Source of the DNA: Escherichia ruysiae
GTDB lineage: Bacteria > Pseudomonadota > Gammaproteobacteria > Enterobacterales > Enterobacteriaceae
NCBI RefSeq assembly: GCF_902498915.1
Contig: NZ_CABVLQ010000002.1
DNA: 64,000 nt
Reading direction: 5' to 3' (one strand)
Shown here: positions 53,983 to 62,956 of the stretch, piece after piece
Numbering within the stretch: the first letter of the stretch is position 1
How the letters are laid out: every line of letters starts with the position of its first letter
Position numbers and translations under genes: made by a program
Notes under the pieces: generated by a model
Databases searched by the model: none
What the model was told of the DNA's origin: nothing
What the model saw: the letters and a program-made list of their open reading frames with translations, nothing else

Positions 53983-55264
53983 AAATATGACCTTCTGAGG
54001 AATAACTGAAAGTACCGCCGTTTAATTCAAAATGGATATTGCTCAGACGAACGCCGGTATCCTGAAATAAAGGGAACAACTCATCAGGATTTACAGGCGT
54101 TGATAAACTGAACTGATATTCTTTCCATTTCTGAACAGGGGCTGGTTCACCATCGTTACCTGGTAATGGTTCCGGTATGGCTATTTCATTAATGGCCGGC
54201 GTTAACTGTTTTTTCTGAAACCACGTGAACACCCGCATCAGTTGTTCTGAGGGGGTAGGGACTGCCTCATCCCTGCGGGGCAGGGAAGGCAGTGGCCGGG
54301 TTACAGAAGCCAGGCGTGCACCATCTTTAAGGTTAAAGTCAGGAATAACATTAAAGATTTCTTTGCTTCTTGCCAGAAAGCCTTCAATAGTTCCTCCTGG
54401 CTGTCGTTCGTAAATCAGTGTGAATGTCTCGGGAGTACATGTTCCACCGGTAAGTTTCCAGCCTTCTAGCGCGACCGGTGATGGTTTTCGAAGGTCCGCG
54501 CAGGCTTTCAGAAAATCACTGATTACAGGTTGTGATGCCCATGGATGCGGGAGTTCTGGCGGTGGATCGGGCTTTTTAAACTGCAATCTTGCCCGTGCAG
54601 CTATCTCCTCGGGCGTCGGTACGACATCCGGCTCTGGCTGAGTCATCCAGAATACAGTGCCTGCGCCGGCTGCTACTAAAAACAGTACGGCAGGCAGTGT
54701 GAATTTGCTGCGATTGCCGACAGTAAGTTTGCAACGGCGGAGATCTGCTGATGATAACCGGGTAATAATACTTTCCCAGTTATCAGGATGTTCCAGAGGA
54801 GATACGACCTGCCATTTTTCGGGGGGCTCTTCGTTCATCGTCAGAAAAAGACTGACCTTTTGAGCAACATCAGCATCATTTCCTGACAGATCAGCCATAA
54901 CGGCAGGCTGGCCATTAATGGAGGCAAGGAATAAAAGCTCCTTATCGCTGTACCGGAAGACGCCGTATCCATTTCTCACCCATGAGCAGAAAGCCAGAGC
55001 AAGGGAAAAATAATGATTGCGCTCCGGCCTGGCCAGTATTCCTGTGCCGGTAATGCGGCTGATCTTCCCACGGGAACTTCTGCTGCCTACAGTCACTTTC
55101 AGAGAGGTAAGCCGTCTGGATTTTACATGGGGCTTGTGTTTCTGATGAGAAGGGACTCGCTGTTTTTTTACGACAGGACTCCATTTAAGACAGGCTGCCC
55201 ACACGCGATGATTTACTTTAGGATCTGCGAGAAGCACAACCGGGTTGATATCTTCATCAGCCAT
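53969..55264 (-). CDS. pilO: PilO thin-pilus assembly protein
   Basis: The 431-residue protein has a large cytoplasmic N-terminal half, one membrane segment near residues 195-212 (FTLPAVLFLVAAGAGTVFW) and a proline-rich linker before the periplasmic domain. It overlaps both neighbours. It is needed for pilus formation in R64; detailed role unknown. Confidence 0.88.
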   Translation of the reverse strand: MADEDINPVVLLADPKVNHRVWAACLKWSPVVKKQRVPSHQKHKPHVKSRRLTSLKVTVGSRSSRGKISRITGTGILARPERNHYFSLALAFCSWVRNGYGVFRYSDKELLFLASINGQPAVMADLSGNDADVAQKVSLFLTMNEEPPEKWQVVSPLEHPDNWESIITRLSSADLRRCKLTVGNRSKFTLPAVLFLVAAGAGTVFWMTQPEPDVVPTPEEIAARARLQFKKPDPPPELPHPWASQPVISDFLKACADLRKPSPVALEGWKLTGGTCTPETFTLIYERQPGGTIEGFLARSKEIFNVIPDFNLKDGARLASVTRPLPSLPRRDEAVPTPSEQLMRVFTWFQKKQLTPAINEIAIPEPLPGNDGEPAPVQKWKEYQFSLSTPVNPDELFPLFQDTGVRLSNIHFELNGGTFSYSSEGHIYASR

Positions 55265-56939
55265 TGTTGCCTCCTGACGGGAAAGTCGGGGTAATGATGA
55301 TTACAAGCGTGCTGCGTTCATTTTTCCCGGTTTGTGAACCACCAAATAATGGATTTGCTGGCGTAAACGTACCGGCTTTACTTGTCGTCGTATTGTTCTG
55401 ATCGAAACCAGTAACGACAAGTGATTGCCCTTCTTTCAGATTGACCTTCTGGCTCAGTGAACGCAGTTTGGTATACGGCATTTCGATGTAACTGTTTCCG
55501 TCTTTTGACGTAAAGCTACGGATTGTTGGGGGATCTGACAGATTAAAATTCATCTGCAACTGGAGATTGCCCGTTTTCTGAATTAAAGGCAGCAGGGTCA
55601 TATTGAATCCGGTGGTGATCATGCCCGGCGTTAATGTTGTTGTTGCTCCTACATCCGTAGTCGTTGTTGTTGCTGACTGGGCGACGTAAACCGTCTGATC
55701 TGCCATCTGGATAGGTACCGGCGTCAGGTTTGTGACAGTGCTTTCTTGTGAAGTCACAACACTGACATCGCCCTGTTCACTCAGCGCTTTAATCAGAAGA
55801 CTGGAACCGCTGAATTTGGCGGCATTCCCTGTTGCCGTATCCAGAATTGATACGCCTGCAGATGTAGCGCCTGTAAAATCTCCGCTTGCATTGTTCAACG
55901 TTGCTCCGGCGGAATGTAGCGATTTATAAACAAGGTTCCAGTCCAGACCGAACTGTTCGTTTCTGGTATTGCTGACGCTCAGAACCTGTACGTTCAGGGC
56001 TACCTGGCGGTTCATAATACTGTTTTGTTCGTCCACATATCGTGCGACGGCTTCCTGGACAGCTGGAGTATCAGTGACAGTCAGCGTTGAGCTCGATGCA
56101 GATAACCAGTAACGGCCTTTTTCTGGTGTCAGCATTGCTTCAATAGTTTTCCGGATGTCTTCATACAGATCGTATTCCTGACCAACGGTTGTGCTCTGAG
56201 AGGACGTTGCATCACCGGATGCTGAGTTATCCTGGCCTCCTGTTGCCCCCATTGTGCTTGTTGAGCCAGAGCTGACACTGGAACTGCTGCTGGTTTTGGT
56301 GTTCAGCATATGAAGTGGATACGTTCTGGTTTCAGTCAGATAGAATACAATCCGACCATTATCCATGCGCCAGTACAGACCACTCCGGCTGGCCATCAGA
56401 TCCAGAAGACCATTGATATCTCCCTGCCACATGAGGTTATTCAGCGTTAATGGCTGAGTGGAGGTAGTCATTGTTGTGCTGCCCAGGCTGCTTAACGGTA
56501 GACGCCCATTTTCATCTGGTGCTGGTAGTGTTCCTGTCATCTGGCGGGTAGCGCCTCCTTCAAGAGTTGAATTGGCTGCGTCAGGCGTGATGATCACAGG
56601 GATGCCGCATACGGCAGTAATACGTTGCCCCAGTTCCTGCAGAGTGATCTCTCCTTTTCTTGCCTGCGTGATGTAGCAGGCCGGAGCTGTTTGTTTTTTC
56701 TCTCTTGATACCTGAGCGACCGGAACAGGGTTTATCCATTGATTATCGAGCCAGGTAAGAGCCTGCGATTTACGGGCCGAAAGGGCTGATACCTTTTCCC
56801 GTGCATGTGCTGAGTCTTCCTGTGCTTTTTTCTGCATTTTGTTGATTTCGCTGAAAGTACATCCGGAGATGGAAAGAGCGACGGCGATCATGCAGGGGAG
56901 CACCGCCAGCTTCATTGAACGCTGGTGTGATTTTTTCAT
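55257..56939 (-). CDS. pilN: PilN secretin lipoprotein
   Basis: The 560-residue protein has a lipobox LSISGC with Cys27. The periplasmic N domains are followed by a serine-rich linker (about 220-255) and the secretin domain, ending in QSLVVTGFD and LVIIITPTF. It forms the outer-membrane pore for the thin pilus. TraD (59969) shares the final beta-strand pattern. Confidence 0.94.
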   Translation of the reverse strand: MKKSHQRSMKLAVLPCMIAVALSISGCTFSEINKMQKKAQEDSAHAREKVSALSARKSQALTWLDNQWINPVPVAQVSREKKQTAPACYITQARKGEITLQELGQRITAVCGIPVIITPDAANSTLEGGATRQMTGTLPAPDENGRLPLSSLGSTTMTTSTQPLTLNNLMWQGDINGLLDLMASRSGLYWRMDNGRIVFYLTETRTYPLHMLNTKTSSSSSVSSGSTSTMGATGGQDNSASGDATSSQSTTVGQEYDLYEDIRKTIEAMLTPEKGRYWLSASSSTLTVTDTPAVQEAVARYVDEQNSIMNRQVALNVQVLSVSNTRNEQFGLDWNLVYKSLHSAGATLNNASGDFTGATSAGVSILDTATGNAAKFSGSSLLIKALSEQGDVSVVTSQESTVTNLTPVPIQMADQTVYVAQSATTTTTDVGATTTLTPGMITTGFNMTLLPLIQKTGNLQLQMNFNLSDPPTIRSFTSKDGNSYIEMPYTKLRSLSQKVNLKEGQSLVVTGFDQNNTTTSKAGTFTPANPLFGGSQTGKNERSTLVIIITPTFPSGGNNG

Positions 56940-56952
56940 GAATATATCCAGA

Positions 56953-57390
56953 TTAGTTAACGTAGACGACAGAACCAGCAGTAATGCCTGCCGGGGGTGT
57001 CAGACCGGTTGCAGTTCCTGATAGCCAGGTGAGTTGCCCGTTTTGGAAGATCCCTATTAGTGCAGAACCACGACTTTTTGAACGCAAAGTTTCAACAAGA
57101 CCTGGTTGTTCAGGCATCCATACCCACAGACGCCCCTGTTGTAACTGATGTTTAATTCGGGAGTCCGGAGTGACAGGGAGAGCCAGTTTATCTGAGGAAA
57201 TTACTCCGTCCTGCTGGCCTGATACGTATCTGATATCATTGATTCTGTTAGCAATCATTAGTATCTGACTTGCCCATACAGACGCACTTGCATATTGCTG
57301 GGCGTTTGTGGTTTCAGACATCTTCTGATTCTGGTAGCTACCAGTGATAATCAGAATGGTCAGGCCGACGGCCATGACCAGCCATCCCAT
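56953..57390 (-). CDS. pilM: PilM thin-pilus assembly protein
   Basis: The 145-residue protein has an N-terminal membrane segment (MGWLVMAVGLTILIITGS) and a periplasmic remainder. It abuts pilL. The layout fits a minor assembly factor of the inner membrane. It lacks the actin-like fold of PilM of Pseudomonas. Confidence 0.88.
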   Translation of the reverse strand: MGWLVMAVGLTILIITGSYQNQKMSETTNAQQYASASVWASQILMIANRINDIRYVSGQQDGVISSDKLALPVTPDSRIKHQLQQGRLWVWMPEQPGLVETLRSKSRGSALIGIFQNGQLTWLSGTATGLTPPAGITAGSVVYVN

Positions 57391-58457
57391 TAGCGACCAT
57401 CCCTTGTATCAGAAACTGTAATGATGCACTGCATGCGAGAAGCCTGTGCGTATAAAGGTTTTTGCGCAGTCCGATATAACTCAAATACCTGCTCCATGGC
57501 TGATTCAAATGATCCCCGGAACATTAAAGGCGCATCCAGACGGTAATCGGTTACAGAAAGTGGCCATATGACCATCCAGTGCGTTGATGCCATGCTTTCG
57601 CATTTTGTTTCTTCTGCCCACTTGATAATGTTCTCTCTTAATGTGGTGCCTGCCGGCGCACGCCACTCTTTACCCTGAGATACCGGTTTAACAGGCGTTC
57701 CGGTCATGAGCGGGATAGACTTGACTGTGGAGCCGGTTGGAGTCGGGGTGGCGGCGGGCGTTGACGAAGATACGCTGTTTCCCCTGAATGGATTTCGTGG
57801 TTTGTTTTGGCTATTTGCTGTCGTTGGAGATTCAGGGTAAGTGGATGTGGTTACCATGGCTGCTGGCGAGATAGTGGTTGCCGTGTCCTGTGCCGGTGCA
57901 GCAGCTGATGTTGTGACGGTCAACGTTTTATTATTCCAGTCCAGATGGCCCCAGAGGTGTTGTTCTTCCAGCAACCGGTTCAGAGAACGGGTCCACTGAT
58001 CATTGGCAGACCATGAAACCAGTTTGGTATTCAGCTTGGGCGTGGCTGCATTCTCTTGTCTGAATTTCCATCCTTCCGGTAGTAATGTTTTTATCCACTG
58101 ACTGACGGTCCGGTTACGGGCCGTCGGCGATAGTGTTACAGGGGCGCTACCAGGCTTGCCTGTAATGATTAACCGGGAGAAATTCTGACTTATTGTTGGT
58201 GAAGGTAACGGTCGGGATTCGCTAACAGGCTGTGCTGTTTTTACTGTCTCTGGCACGCTGACTCTCGGGGGGGGAGTTATTTTAGGTGGAGAAAGACGTT
58301 GTTGCGTAAGTGCCAGAACGCCAGCACTTTCACTGATTTGTCCGTCAACAAAAACCAGAGCAGGCGTATCTGATGGTGCCACGTTATTGCTGCCGGAAAT
58401 TCCGGCACAGCCGGACAATAATGACGGCAGTATAAGTGTCAGACAGTTTTTTTTCAT
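57390..58457 (-). CDS. pilL: PilL lipoprotein
   Basis: The 355-residue protein has a lipobox SLLSGC with Cys17, a proline- and serine-rich linker near 200-250 and two related TcpQ-type domains (one near 118-178, the other near 262-340). It is likely an outer-membrane partner of the secretin. The next upstream gene is pilK. Confidence 0.9.
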   Translation of the reverse strand: MKKNCLTLILPSLLSGCAGISGSNNVAPSDTPALVFVDGQISESAGVLALTQQRLSPPKITPPPRVSVPETVKTAQPVSESRPLPSPTISQNFSRLIITGKPGSAPVTLSPTARNRTVSQWIKTLLPEGWKFRQENAATPKLNTKLVSWSANDQWTRSLNRLLEEQHLWGHLDWNNKTLTVTTSAAAPAQDTATTISPAAMVTTSTYPESPTTANSQNKPRNPFRGNSVSSSTPAATPTPTGSTVKSIPLMTGTPVKPVSQGKEWRAPAGTTLRENIIKWAEETKCESMASTHWMVIWPLSVTDYRLDAPLMFRGSFESAMEQVFELYRTAQKPLYAQASRMQCIITVSDTRDGR

Positions 58458-58490
58458 AACGGAGACTCCGTGTTCGTATATACGTGTTTG

Positions 58491-59084
58491 TTAATTGGTG
58501 TGAGGCGGCTGGAGAGGACGAATGACGACTGTCATTCCGTCCGAATGCAAATGCGGGAAAGACCACTGAAATAAGAGATATATAAAAGGAATTGATAATT
58601 TTTCGTACAGACTTGTTTTCCGTGGGTATGTAATAACTGAAAAACTCAAATCATAAGATTCCAGTCTCTTTATAAGTTTATTTATTCTTGCTGGAGTAAA
58701 GAGATGTGAATGCATGACAATGATTTCATCATTATTAATTGCTTTTGATATCAGAGAAAGCAATACATCCCAGTGTTTCCTCATTGACTTCGGGCAACGT
58801 GTGTCAGCATAGGGGCTAAGATGTATAGTTGATTTCTTGCTTCCCTTTTTCTTCTTCACAAAGAATGTGAAGTCGTATTTAGATGCAGACCTTACAATAA
58901 GAAGTACACATCTGAAAAGTAGTGGGAAAATGCAAATCACAACCACCACACAGAAATATAACATATAAGGCAATGATAAGTTGTCAGTGTATGGATAACG
59001 TAAGTATTGCCATGGGGTAGTGATGTACAGACAAAGCGTACACCAAAGCAACCATAGATATAATGGTACGTTATTATTTTTCAT
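58491..59084 (-). CDS. pilK: PilK thin-pilus region protein
   Basis: The 197-residue protein has two N-terminal membrane segments (about 7-22 and 37-60) and a basic cytoplasmic part with FVKKKKGSKKS. AT-richer than the pilL-V genes. It overlaps pilJ by 4 bases. Function unknown. Confidence 0.8.
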   Translation of the reverse strand: MKNNNVPLYLWLLWCTLCLYITTPWQYLRYPYTDNLSLPYMLYFCVVVVICIFPLLFRCVLLIVRSASKYDFTFFVKKKKGSKKSTIHLSPYADTRCPKSMRKHWDVLLSLISKAINNDEIIVMHSHLFTPARINKLIKRLESYDLSFSVITYPRKTSLYEKLSIPFIYLLFQWSFPHLHSDGMTVVIRPLQPPHTN

Positions 59085-59377
59085 ATTAGTTGACTTTTAA
59101 TACTGTTTTCTATCACCACATTTTTATGTGTCTCATTTGGCACTTCGTACTGTTGGAAATATTGTTGGCGGCGGATGCGTGTCTGTTCACTGCTTTCTAT
59201 TAACACCGCCATGGCGATTGCAAAGTATATGCAAATCAGGAAAATCCAGAACGCGTTTGGTATCTTCCAAAAAAGTGTGGACAGTTTGTTATGTGGTGAA
59301 GCTAAAATCGGAGAAAGGATTCCACAGACAATCACAATCGCGATGGTTAATTTAACTAGAAAGAACATGGTAAACAT
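59081..59377 (-). CDS. pilJ: PilJ small membrane protein
   Basis: The start is taken at ATG 59377 (GGAG 8 bases upstream), giving 98 residues; the longer frame to 59434 lacks a ribosome site. Two membrane segments, near 3-25 and 43-60, are followed by a charged tail. Part of its 5' coding sequence is copied about 138 bases upstream (59467-59511). Confidence 0.75.
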   Translation of the reverse strand: MFTMFFLVKLTIAIVIVCGILSPILASPHNKLSTLFWKIPNAFWIFLICIYFAIAMAVLIESSEQTRIRRQQYFQQYEVPNETHKNVVIENSIKSQLI

Positions 59378-59466
59378 CGTTAATCTCCATGATAAAAGGG
59401 AGAGAGGTAATAAAGAAAATAAAGATGGCAACAAACGGCTAAATTAAAATCGTTAAAAGGTGTACA

Positions 59467-59511
59467 CAGACAATCGCAATCGCGATGGTTAATTTAACTA
59501 AAAAGAACACG
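59467..59511 (-). repeat. Partial duplicate of the pilJ 5' coding sequence
   Basis: About 45 bases match 59329-59374 with few changes (CGATGGTTAATTTAACTA is shared). On the minus strand they encode FFLVKLTIAIAIVC in another truncated frame. This is a local duplication remnant. The rest of 59378-59552 shows no gene. Confidence 0.8.
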
Positions 59512-59552
59512 GCCCCCACCTGTTTTGACGAGGTCTTTTGTTTTTGTTGTGT

Positions 59553-59807
59553 TTACGACAGCCAGTCCTGTAGATGCTGATGGCGGGAGCTGCTGCCCTT
59601 GTGCCAGCGGCAGTGGCTGCCGGGAGCACGCTCCAGTCGGAACAGAAATCGGTTGTCGCGTAGTACCACCACGAGACAGTTATCCGGCGTGCAGAAACGT
59701 CGGGCAAGCTCATCGGGGTCTGTCGGTGTTTTCGTTGAAAACAGCCTGCGTTTGCAGTGTGCGTCGACGACCAGTATTTGCAGTCGTCCGGGATGTTGCT
59801 GTGGCAT
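59553..59807 (-). CDS. pilI: PilI thin-pilus region protein
   Basis: ATG 59807, with GGAAGGAG directly upstream, gives 84 residues, the R64 PilI size. The protein is basic and histidine-rich, without a signal or membrane segment. It is the first pil gene behind traD. Function unknown; it may be dispensable for pilus formation. Confidence 0.85.
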   Translation of the reverse strand: MPQQHPGRLQILVVDAHCKRRLFSTKTPTDPDELARRFCTPDNCLVVVLRDNRFLFRLERAPGSHCRWHKGSSSRHQHLQDWLS

Positions 59808-59867
59808 CAAAGACTCCTTCCGGAACGGGAAAAGAAGCAGCTGTACCGTCATAACTGCACGTACCGG

Positions 59868-59956
59868 TTGCGAAAAAACGGCACAAGCGAGTAGTGACAG
59901 AAAGAATGTCGGAAACGGCAGGAAGGGCGGTACAGGCTGCGAAGACGGGAAACGGG
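59868..59956 (+). repeat. 89-base direct repeat, copy 1 (traD-pilI gap)
   Basis: The block matches 60582-60670 with about three differences. It fills most of the traD-to-pilI gap. On the minus strand it would form a leader or 3' end. No promoter or terminator is obvious. Confidence 0.85.
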
Positions 59957-59968
59957 TTGTGTTGGGAA

Positions 59969-60520
59969 TTAACGCACGTGAGGTGTGATGAGAACGACGC
60001 GCTTTTCGCCAGCTCCGTCTCCGGTGAATCCATTCACGACAAGGGACTGTTCCGGTCTGAGAGAAATGCTTTGTTCAACAGTCTGTTTTCGTTTCTGGTC
60101 TGTGGTCGAGAGTCGCAGAGTGATATTTCCGGGCGCACCGTGAATATCCGGTGATACCTGCATTCTGACACCGGGAGAGACATCTGCAGTGAAGGTATCC
60201 GGACCTACGGACGTTACCAGTGATTCAACACAGGGCGTATTCTGTATCATCCCGTGGAGCGTTTCAGGTGTCAGCGTCAGGCTGTCATTAAAAAATGCAC
60301 TGCGTGAAATACTCCCCTGAGCACCGGCAAACAGGTCCGGATGGCGCTCATTAAGAAGGCTTCCGTATTTTTCCGCCAGGCAGATTGGGTTGCTGGCCGT
60401 TGTGTCTGTTCGCACGGTATCGACCGTGAATGTCACCTGCGGGTGATGTTCCCTGTGGCCTGTGCAGCCGGACAGCAGTGCGGCGGCTATCGTCATCCAG
60501 AGTAGTGGTTGTTTTTTCAT
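59969..60520 (-). CDS. traD: TraD lipoprotein with secretin-like end
   Basis: The 183-residue protein has a lipobox ALLSGC with Cys19. The C-terminal part, with PEQSLVVNGFTG and RVVLITPHVR, resembles the end of secretin domains such as PilN (QSLVVTGFD, then LVIIITPTF). It lacks the rest of a secretin. It lies between traC and pilI, flanked by two copies of an 89-base repeat. It is not the coupling protein TraD of F. Confidence 0.82.
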   Translation of the reverse strand: MKKQPLLWMTIAAALLSGCTGHREHHPQVTFTVDTVRTDTTASNPICLAEKYGSLLNERHPDLFAGAQGSISRSAFFNDSLTLTPETLHGMIQNTPCVESLVTSVGPDTFTADVSPGVRMQVSPDIHGAPGNITLRLSTTDQKRKQTVEQSISLRPEQSLVVNGFTGDGAGEKRVVLITPHVR

Positions 60521-60581
60521 GCTGTTAATTTCCTCTCAGGGTAAAAAGAAAGACTCGCACCGTCATGTCGATGGGGGCCGC

Positions 60582-60670
60582 TTGCGAAAAAATGGCACAA
60601 GCGAGTAGTGACAGAAAGAATGTCGGAAACGGCAGGAAGGGCGGTACAGGCTGCGAAGACTGGAAACGGG
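60582..60670 (+). repeat. 89-base direct repeat, copy 2 (traC-traD gap)
   Basis: Partner of 59868-59956. It fills most of the gap between traC and traD. The two copies bracket traD exactly, so recombination would delete that gene. Confidence 0.85.
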
Positions 60671-60692
60671 GTATGCCGGGGATTACACATCC

Positions 60693-61376
60693 TCAGTGTA
60701 ATGTGATAGTCGTCTGCTCCTGTGTTGCACCCCAGACATCTTCTGGCAGGCTGGGCAGCCCGATAAATAGGGTGTGAAAGAGGGTTTCTCTGCGTTCGAT
60801 CCCGAATTGATGTTCGTATCCTCTCACCACCTGAAATCCTTCGTCGGAGAATATTAACTCTGCCGTTTCCAGAAGCTGCATAGTTTTGCGGTGTAGTGGA
60901 GTGATCAGCTGCAACGTAACTGGTGCCCTCATATCGCCTGTCGGTAGAAAACACTCTTCGGTGCGACTTAGTTGTAGCAGATGACGTTTCCCGGAACAGG
61001 CCCGTTCAATGGATTCATTGAACACCCTCTCAGGCCATGGGCAGACATATGTGCGCCAGCCTGCTTTCTGTAATTTACCCAGTGCAGCCCGAAAACGAAA
61101 CAACGGACATTCCCCGACAGTGGCAGAGCTGAGAAAGAGCGTATTCAGCGTTCCGATGATGGGAATATTGCGATCTTTTTCGGTCAATGCTTTTAACGCC
61201 ATGATTTCGCCAGGGAGACTACGGAACTCAGGATGTCTGCTGGCACCAGAAAGCCATTCAAGCAGGTAATGCCGTAATCCGGTTTCACTGGTTATATTGT
61301 GGTTTTCCTGTGCCGTTTTCAGGGCATTCAGTGCACACCAGAGCAACTGGCGCACGGGATGTTCTGTCGTGGTCAT
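60693..61376 (-). CDS. traC: TraC transfer regulator
   Basis: The 227-residue protein has a helical N-terminal part and a mixed C-terminal domain with no motif I recognise. In R64 traB and traC are needed for expression of transfer genes. It is separated from traB by a strong terminator (61593), so its expression probably needs read-through or its own promoter. Confidence 0.85.
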   Translation of the reverse strand: MTTTEHPVRQLLWCALNALKTAQENHNITSETGLRHYLLEWLSGASRHPEFRSLPGEIMALKALTEKDRNIPIIGTLNTLFLSSATVGECPLFRFRAALGKLQKAGWRTYVCPWPERVFNESIERACSGKRHLLQLSRTEECFLPTGDMRAPVTLQLITPLHRKTMQLLETAELIFSDEGFQVVRGYEHQFGIERRETLFHTLFIGLPSLPEDVWGATQEQTTITLH

Positions 61377-61592
61377 GCGAATGTCCTACTGTGAGATGAA
61401 AAGAAGACCGGTATCCGTTCTCTCCGCCACACGTGATGGCACGGGCCGGCCTTTGATAAAACGAATCAATACTCTGGGGTGAAGCCTTTTATTTCTTTCG
61501 CCATTAAGAAATACACGGTTCCATCAAAAGACAGGGGGAGTCCATGGTGGGGATGGCTCCGTGCAGGCTTCACTCCAGAATATTCTCTTGAA

Positions 61593-61620
61593 TTGAAAAA
61601 AGCCCGGCCCGAAGGCCGGG
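61593..61620 (-). terminator. Terminator between traB and traC
   Basis: On the minus strand CCCGGCC-TTCG-GGCCGGG is followed by C and six T residues. The stable UUCG loop and T run make a strong intrinsic terminator, 10 bases after the traB stop. It stands between traB and the traC-D-pil series. The remaining gap to traC (61377-61592) has no gene. Confidence 0.92.
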
Positions 61621-61629
61621 AAATACTGG

Positions 61630-62163
61630 CTATGGGATGTTTACAAGGCGCTCCATAAAGCCGTGATGTTCGGCATTTGATACCAGTTCCAGGAGCAGGG
61701 ATATCCTCGACTCAGGCTGGAGAGTATTTTCCATTCTGAGGAGATACTGATATTGTGCTTTTGTCAGCCATATGCTGGAAGCCGCATTCAGCTCTTCCCT
61801 GGCTCCCGGATTTAGCACAGGGTCCGGGTAAATCTTCATTAATCCATCAACAATATCTTTATTGACGGGTTTTATTTCACCGCCAAACTTCACGAAATCA
61901 ATGAAGGCGCTATGGCGACGTAATGCCGATACTGGTTGAATGTCAAAATTAGCCAGAATAAAAAAGTACCCTGGAAAAATAGCGAATATTCTTTCACGGT
62001 AACAGCACCTGGAGTCTGCCCGTCTTATCTTTCTTGTTATTAATGGAGTCCATGGTACGACGTTTTGCTCATTCAGCCATGAGAATAAAGATTCTCTGTT
62101 TTTGCCGGCTGTATTATATTGCGCAAGATACCAGTTCCGGTTATTCAGGTGTTCTATATTCAC
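61630..62163 (-). CDS. traB: TraB NusG/RfaH-type transcription factor
   Basis: The start is taken as GTG 62163 (177 residues). A TTG at 62184 would give 184. The N-terminal NGN domain shows WYLAQYN near residue 10 and IFPGYFFILANFD near 70, as in NusG and RfaH. The C-terminal part has no clear KOW motif. RfaH-like proteins travel with RNA polymerase and suppress pausing and termination in long operons, after loading at an ops element. The gene lies just behind leader element copy 2. Known role in R64: positive regulator of transfer genes. Confidence 0.87.
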   Translation of the reverse strand: MNIEHLNNRNWYLAQYNTAGKNRESLFSWLNEQNVVPWTPLITRKIRRADSRCCYRERIFAIFPGYFFILANFDIQPVSALRRHSAFIDFVKFGGEIKPVNKDIVDGLMKIYPDPVLNPGAREELNAASSIWLTKAQYQYLLRMENTLQPESRISLLLELVSNAEHHGFMERLVNIP

Positions 62164-62167
62164 GAAG

Positions 62168-62285
62168 TTCAACGCTCCGCGCAAAACCGATCCATGATGG
62201 ACGATTTTGCGATGTCAGGCGAATATGCTAAATCATATGTCTGAAGCAGTATCCAGCCCGTATCTGGAGAAACTGCAGTTCTGAC
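62168..62285 (-). promoter_or_regulatory. Leader element copy 2, upstream of traB
   Basis: A 118-base relative of 41707 and 63231. It begins GTCAGAACTGC and ends GCGCGGAGCGTTGAA on the minus strand. Its hairpin arms are CGCAAAA and TTTTGCG around CCATCATGG, different from the other copies but still complementary. The GGAG in the core also serves as a ribosome site for the traB GTG, 11 bases downstream. The stretch 62286-62578 before it has no gene that I can support. Confidence 0.6.
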
Positions 62286-62578
62286 AGGCATATAACCAGC
62301 AGACTCTAGTACGTTCTGTATCGGTGATTTGGCGAACTCACAGATAAAGAACGGCTAAGCACTAATATCAGCAATACAGTGGCACAGTATTGTGATACGC
62401 GAAATAAAACATCAGCACATCAGTTCAGAGTAAGGTCGCCATATATCGGGCATGAGCCAGATACAAATAACTGGGACACCGTCTGAAGTGATTTGCTTTA
62501 TTAAAGTAACTTGTGCTTGGTGTTTATGTTTATCAATTTGGGATCGCCTGTAAAGTGCAAAATGCAATTTCCATGAAA

Positions 62579-62600
62579 GTGTCCCCTTTAATGGGGACAC
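62579..62600 (-). terminator. Hairpin after traA
   Basis: GTGTCCCC and GGGGACAC pair perfectly with a 6-base loop, followed by three T residues on the minus strand. It lies 4 bases past the traA stop and likely ends or processes that transcript. Confidence 0.7.
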
Positions 62601-62604
62601 CTGT

Positions 62605-62892
62605 TCACATTTTTTCGTTTTCTTTAGCTGTATTGCTAATCATGAAAACGAAAGTTCGCATCAGCACAGCAGAGCGAAGTGCATCATATCCTTCCAGATT
62701 TAAATTCTTCAGGCTTCGCTTCAGGTAGGTTCGTACCGTTTCGGGAGAAAGCCGACAGTTCTGGGCAATGGCGTCGTAAGGAACACCCATTGCGTAAAAA
62801 ACGCAGACTTTAAGCTGGTTTGTTGATAGCTCGGGAAACATGCCTTCCAACAGAGTGATGGCCGGGAGTTTCTGTATCATTTGAGGTGACAT
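62605..62892 (-). CDS. traA: TraA LuxR-type HTH regulator
   Basis: ATG 62892, with GGAG 9 bases upstream, gives 95 residues; TTG 62913 would add 7. The protein has a LuxR/FixJ-type helix-turn-helix: LSTNQLKVCVFYAMGVPYDAIA then LSPETVRTYLKRSLKNL. It lacks a separate receiver domain. In R64 traA is part of the traABCD regulatory region. Its long 5' leader holds two related hairpins (62931 and 63124). Confidence 0.83.
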   Translation of the reverse strand: MSPQMIQKLPAITLLEGMFPELSTNQLKVCVFYAMGVPYDAIAQNCRLSPETVRTYLKRSLKNLNLEGYDALRSAVLMRTFVFMISNTAKENEKM

Positions 62893-62921
62893 AGCAAAGG
62901 TCTCCGATGACAACTAAAAAC

Positions 62922-62956
62922 GCTATCACCGAGTTCCTACGCTCATTGGTGATAGC
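62922..62956 (-). promoter_or_regulatory. traA leader hairpin 1
   Basis: The arms GCTATCACC and GGTGATAGC pair perfectly (9 bp) about 30 bases before the traA start. The apical part on the minus strand is GAG-CGTAGGAA-CTC (62944-62931). The AGGA in the loop resembles a CsrA binding motif. It may control translation of traA. Confidence 0.55.
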
